Part shown: piece by piece, positions 61,259-64,000 of the stretch
How positions within the stretch are numbered: the first letter of the stretch is position 1
Layout of the letters: each line of letters begins with the position of its first letter
Assembly: GCF_003431975.1 (NCBI RefSeq)
Contig: NZ_CP027116.1
Span: 3,472,001 to 3,536,000, forward strand
Length of the DNA: 64,000 nt
DNA from: Bacillus pumilus
GTDB taxonomy: Bacteria; Bacillota; Bacilli; Bacillales; Bacillaceae
Direction: 5' to 3'
Notes under the pieces: model-generated
What the model was told of the DNA's origin: nothing
What the model saw: only the letters and a program-made list of their open reading frames with translations
Database searches by the model: none
Position numbers and translations under genes: made by a program

Positions 61259-62518
61259 ATGAACAAATCGAAAAATCGCTGGCTCATTGCAACAAGTGCT
61301 GTGGGAATTCATTTATCTATTGGGTCTGTTTATGCTTGGAGTGTTTTTACGAATCCTTTACATCAAGCCTTTCAGTGGTCATTGACAGAAATAAGCTTAA
61401 CCTTCAGCATTGCTATTTTATTTTTAGGATTATCTGCTGCGTTCATGGGACACTTCGTTGAAAGGTATGGCCCAAGAGCATCCGGGCTCTTTTCAGCTAT
61501 TTTCTTTGGTATCGGAATGACAGGATCAGGGTTCGCTGTCCACATGTCTTCGCTTCCTCTCCTCTATTTATTTTATGGTGTACTTGCTGGGATAGGATTA
61601 GGGGTAGGTTACATTGCACCTGTATCAACTTTAGTGAAATGGTTTCCGGATCGAAGAGGACTTGCAACTGGCTTAGCTATTATGGGATTTGGATTTGCTT
61701 CTCTTATTTGCAGCCCAATTATTCAATATCTCATTGAAAAAGTGGATATCGCAAATACCTTTTACATTCTTGGGGTTTCTTATTTTATGATCATGGTGCT
61801 TTCATCTCTTTATTTATCACCACCAACTCCTGATGATGTCAAAAAATTTGACGTACTGAATACAAATCAAAGAAAAATCCCTCAGGATTTATCACAGCTT
61901 ACAGCAAACGAAGCGATCAAAACACGACGTTTTTATTACCTGTGGCTAATGCTTTTTATTAATATCACGTGCGGAATTGCCATTATTTCAGTAGCATCTC
62001 CTCTTGCTCAAGAAAGTGTTGGATTCACTGCAGGTGCTGCAGCTACCCTTGTTGGCATTTTAGGTGCTTTTAATGGTTTAGGGCGGATTGGCTGGGCTTC
62101 CTTCTCAGATTATATCGGAAGGCCGAATACGTATACAATTTTCTTTAGTATCCAGCTCATTGCTTTTCCCTTACTCCCCTATTTAAAAGATCCGCTCGTC
62201 TTTTCAATCGTGATGGCGATCATTTATACGTGCTATGGAGGAGGATTTGCCTCAATTCCAGCCTATATTGGGGATTTATTTGGCACGAAACAACTTGGTG
62301 CTATACACGGTTATATTTTGACCGCATGGGCCGCTGCTGGTTTGGCTGGACCTTTATTTTCATCCTTTATTCGAGATATAACAGGTAACTACACGCAAAG
62401 TCTGATGGTGTTCTCTGGCTTATTTTTCATTGCTTTTATCATATCTCTTCTCATACGAAAAGATATTCAGCAGTTGAGGGAAACAAACCTTACTGCTGCT
62501 TCCTCAGCCCGACCTTAA
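61259..62518 (+). CDS. MFS transporter, oxalate/formate antiporter family
   Basis: About 419 residues with twelve helices. The opening NRWLIATSAVGIHLSIGSVYAWSVFTNPL is the OFA-family signature, and PVSTLVKWFPDRRGLATGLAIMGFG is the second conserved block. GGGGGGA precedes the ATG at 61259; a frame nine codons longer contains it. The substrate is probably a small carboxylate such as formate or oxalate, inferred from family and from the molybdopterin enzyme 82 bases downstream. Confidence 0.82.
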   Translation: MNKSKNRWLIATSAVGIHLSIGSVYAWSVFTNPLHQAFQWSLTEISLTFSIAILFLGLSAAFMGHFVERYGPRASGLFSAIFFGIGMTGSGFAVHMSSLPLLYLFYGVLAGIGLGVGYIAPVSTLVKWFPDRRGLATGLAIMGFGFASLICSPIIQYLIEKVDIANTFYILGVSYFMIMVLSSLYLSPPTPDDVKKFDVLNTNQRKIPQDLSQLTANEAIKTRRFYYLWLMLFINITCGIAIISVASPLAQESVGFTAGAAATLVGILGAFNGLGRIGWASFSDYIGRPNTYTIFFSIQLIAFPLLPYLKDPLVFSIVMAIIYTCYGGGFASIPAYIGDLFGTKQLGAIHGYILTAWAAAGLAGPLFSSFIRDITGNYTQSLMVFSGLFFIAFIISLLIRKDIQQLRETNLTAASSARP

Positions 62519-62600
62519 TTTGAATTTGACAGAATCACAATCTAAAGGTAATTTTTAGATATGAAAACGCTTTACAAAGTAATAGGAGGGTGATGATATC

Positions 62601-64000
62601 ATGGGGAAAACAAAACACAAGGGGCCTATTAAACTTAATAAAAAACCCTCACCAAAACTATGGGCCTCTTTTGCGCCTATGGGACTTGGAAAAGTAAAAC
62701 CGAAACATATTCGAGACACGATGAAAGTGGCATGGGAGAACAAAGATAATCTCCCCTATGCATATCGTATTTTAACGCAGGGCGTGTGTGACGGCTGTGC
62801 CCTTGGTGTTTCAGGATTATATGATCAAACGCTCGCAGGACCTCATATATGCACCACAAGACTAAATGTACTTCGTCTTAATACAATGCCAGCTATTGAA
62901 CCCAAATGGTTCGAGGATATTCAACAGCTCAAACAAATGGACAGCACCTCTCTTCGCAAACTTGGTCGTATTCCGTATCCACTGATTCGAAAAAAAGGTG
63001 AAAATGCCTTTACTCGTATTTCCTGGGATGATGCATTAGATCAAATCGCTGCTAAAATCAAATCAATTGATAAGCGGCACCTCGCTTTCTATTTAACGGC
63101 TCGAGGTATTACAAATGAAGTCTATTATACTGCTGCGAAGGCAGCACGATTTATCGGGACAAATCATATTGATAATGCTTCTCGTATTTGCCATTCACCG
63201 AGCAAAACCGCTCTTAAACGCTCCCTTGGCATAGGAGCCTCCAGCTGTAATTACAGCGATTGGATTGGAACCGATGTATTAATTTTCTGGGGATCTGTCG
63301 CTGCAAACAATCAGCCAGTTTCTACTAAATATATGTACGCGGCTAAAAAGAAAGGAACCAAAATTATCGTCATCAATCCGTATAAAGAGCCTGCCATGGA
63401 AAAGTATTGGGTTCCTTCAATTCCAGAAAGTGCTTTATTCGGCACAAAAATTGCAGATGATTTCTATCAAGTCAATATAGGCGGCGATATTGCGTTTATG
63501 AATGGCGTCATCAAACATTGGTTTGACATGGAACAACATGCCCCCCATTCTGCTCTTGATCATGAATTTATTCAAGCCCATACAACTGGCATACAGGATT
63601 TAAAGCAGCATGTCGAACAGTTGAAGTGGGAGGATCTTGAAGCATCATCAGGCTTGTCGAAAGAAAGAATGAAGGAATTTGCAACCCTTCTTGCAAATGC
63701 CAATTCAGGTGTTTTTATTTGGAGTATGGGTCTTACCCAGCACCGATTTGCAACTGATAATATCTCACAGGTTGCCAACCTTGCCATGTTACGCGGATTT
63801 ATTGGCAGGAAACATTGTGGTGTCATGCCGATTCGTGGGCATAGCGGTGTCCAAGGTTCTGGGGAAATGGGTGCCGACCCATTCGTTTTGCCCGGCAGCG
63901 ATTTTGATGAAGAGAATATTGAAAGAATCGAAAAGGTCTGGGGATTTGACATTCCGAAATGGCATGGTGACACCGTTGGGCAATCGTTTGAGAAAATGGC
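62601..64000 (+). CDS. FdhF/YdeP-family molybdopterin oxidoreductase (partial)
   Basis: The first 466 codons of a large molybdopterin enzyme cut by the window edge. An N-terminal iron-sulfur region has GVCDGCALG and a later ICTTRL; the catalytic position is a cysteine in ASRICHSPSK, not selenocysteine; WGSVAANNQPVS and RGHSGVQGSGEMG are typical of the FdhF/YdeP group. TAGGAGGG precedes the ATG at 62601. With fdhD and moaA next door it is probably a formate dehydrogenase-like enzyme, but YdeP-type relatives have other or unknown substrates. Confidence 0.85.
   Translation, partial: MGKTKHKGPIKLNKKPSPKLWASFAPMGLGKVKPKHIRDTMKVAWENKDNLPYAYRILTQGVCDGCALGVSGLYDQTLAGPHICTTRLNVLRLNTMPAIEPKWFEDIQQLKQMDSTSLRKLGRIPYPLIRKKGENAFTRISWDDALDQIAAKIKSIDKRHLAFYLTARGITNEVYYTAAKAARFIGTNHIDNASRICHSPSKTALKRSLGIGASSCNYSDWIGTDVLIFWGSVAANNQPVSTKYMYAAKKKGTKIIVINPYKEPAMEKYWVPSIPESALFGTKIADDFYQVNIGGDIAFMNGVIKHWFDMEQHAPHSALDHEFIQAHTTGIQDLKQHVEQLKWEDLEASSGLSKERMKEFATLLANANSGVFIWSMGLTQHRFATDNISQVANLAMLRGFIGRKHCGVMPIRGHSGVQGSGEMGADPFVLPGSDFDEENIERIEKVWGFDIPKWHGDTVGQSFEKM

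Noticed and set aside
62560..62575. cre-like sequence upstream of the FdhF/YdeP gene (TGAAAACGCTTTACA)
   Set aside because: The half-sites are one base too far apart for a normal cre.
1..64000. Search for CRISPR arrays, tRNA or rRNA genes, insertion sequences and prophage genes
   Set aside because: No spaced direct repeats, cloverleaf-type sequences, transposase or integrase motifs were found on reading.

Overview
The window reads as the chromosome of a Bacillus species close to B. subtilis but not identical to it, most likely the B. pumilus / safensis / altitudinis group. Sporulation and germination genes (two GerA-type receptor operons, spoIIID, spoIIQ), AGGAGG-type ribosome binding sites, many TTG/GTG starts, and promoter motifs for SigA, SigD, SigE, SigF, SigG and an ECF sigma all fit. 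Gene order follows the B. subtilis ywt-rbs-als-ywr-ywq-ywp-ywo-nrg-spoIIQ-ywn stretch, with local losses, insertions and rearrangements. The species assignment is inference from gene order and family resemblance.

Layout. 1-1.4 kb: end of a germination-receptor operon. 1.4-6.7 kb: a glycosyltransferase-methyltransferase, a sugar porter, the wall teichoic acid ligase TagT/YwtF behind an ECF promoter, and the HAD phosphatase YwtE. 6.8-11.1 kb: poly-gamma-glutamate hydrolase PgdS and the pgsBCA-pgsE operon. 11.8-15.5 kb: a complete second GerA-type operon with a SigG promoter. 15.6-21.3 kb: the ribose operon rbsRKDACB with a perfect cre-type palindrome. 21.4-28.7 kb: ywrF, acetoin genes alsR/alsSD, ywrC with a two-part chromate transporter, and a UDP-glucose dehydrogenase. 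29-35.4 kb: ywqBA (SWIM protein plus SNF2 helicase), a LOV-STAS blue-light receptor and ywpJ, the last preceded by an unexplained leader-like RNA. 35.8-42.4 kb: ywpG-like, ywpF, mscL, fabZ, a Rap phosphatase, flhOP, mbl and spoIIID. 42.6-52.3 kb: ywoHG, bcrC, ywoD, an amino-acid ABC importer, nrgAB, spoIIQ and ywnH.

The most distinctive part is 52.3-57.2 kb. It encodes a 64-residue peptide with six cysteines, a NisT/SpaT-like ABC exporter without peptidase domain, a MauE-like membrane protein, two membrane-anchored CxxC thioredoxin-like proteins and two small proteins of unknown role. Together they look like an export and disulfide-formation system for a cysteine-rich, bacteriocin-like peptide. 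I do not recognise it as a described system.

From 57.2 kb there is a zinc-starvation operon (two Zur boxes, zinc-free L33 and S14 paralogs, a ZagA/YciC-type GTPase). The window ends in a molybdenum/formate module: moaA, fdhD, an oxalate/formate-type MFS transporter and the start of an FdhF/YdeP-type molybdopterin oxidoreductase. No tRNA, rRNA, CRISPR array, insertion sequence or prophage was seen. One dispersed intergenic repeat family is present in two copies.
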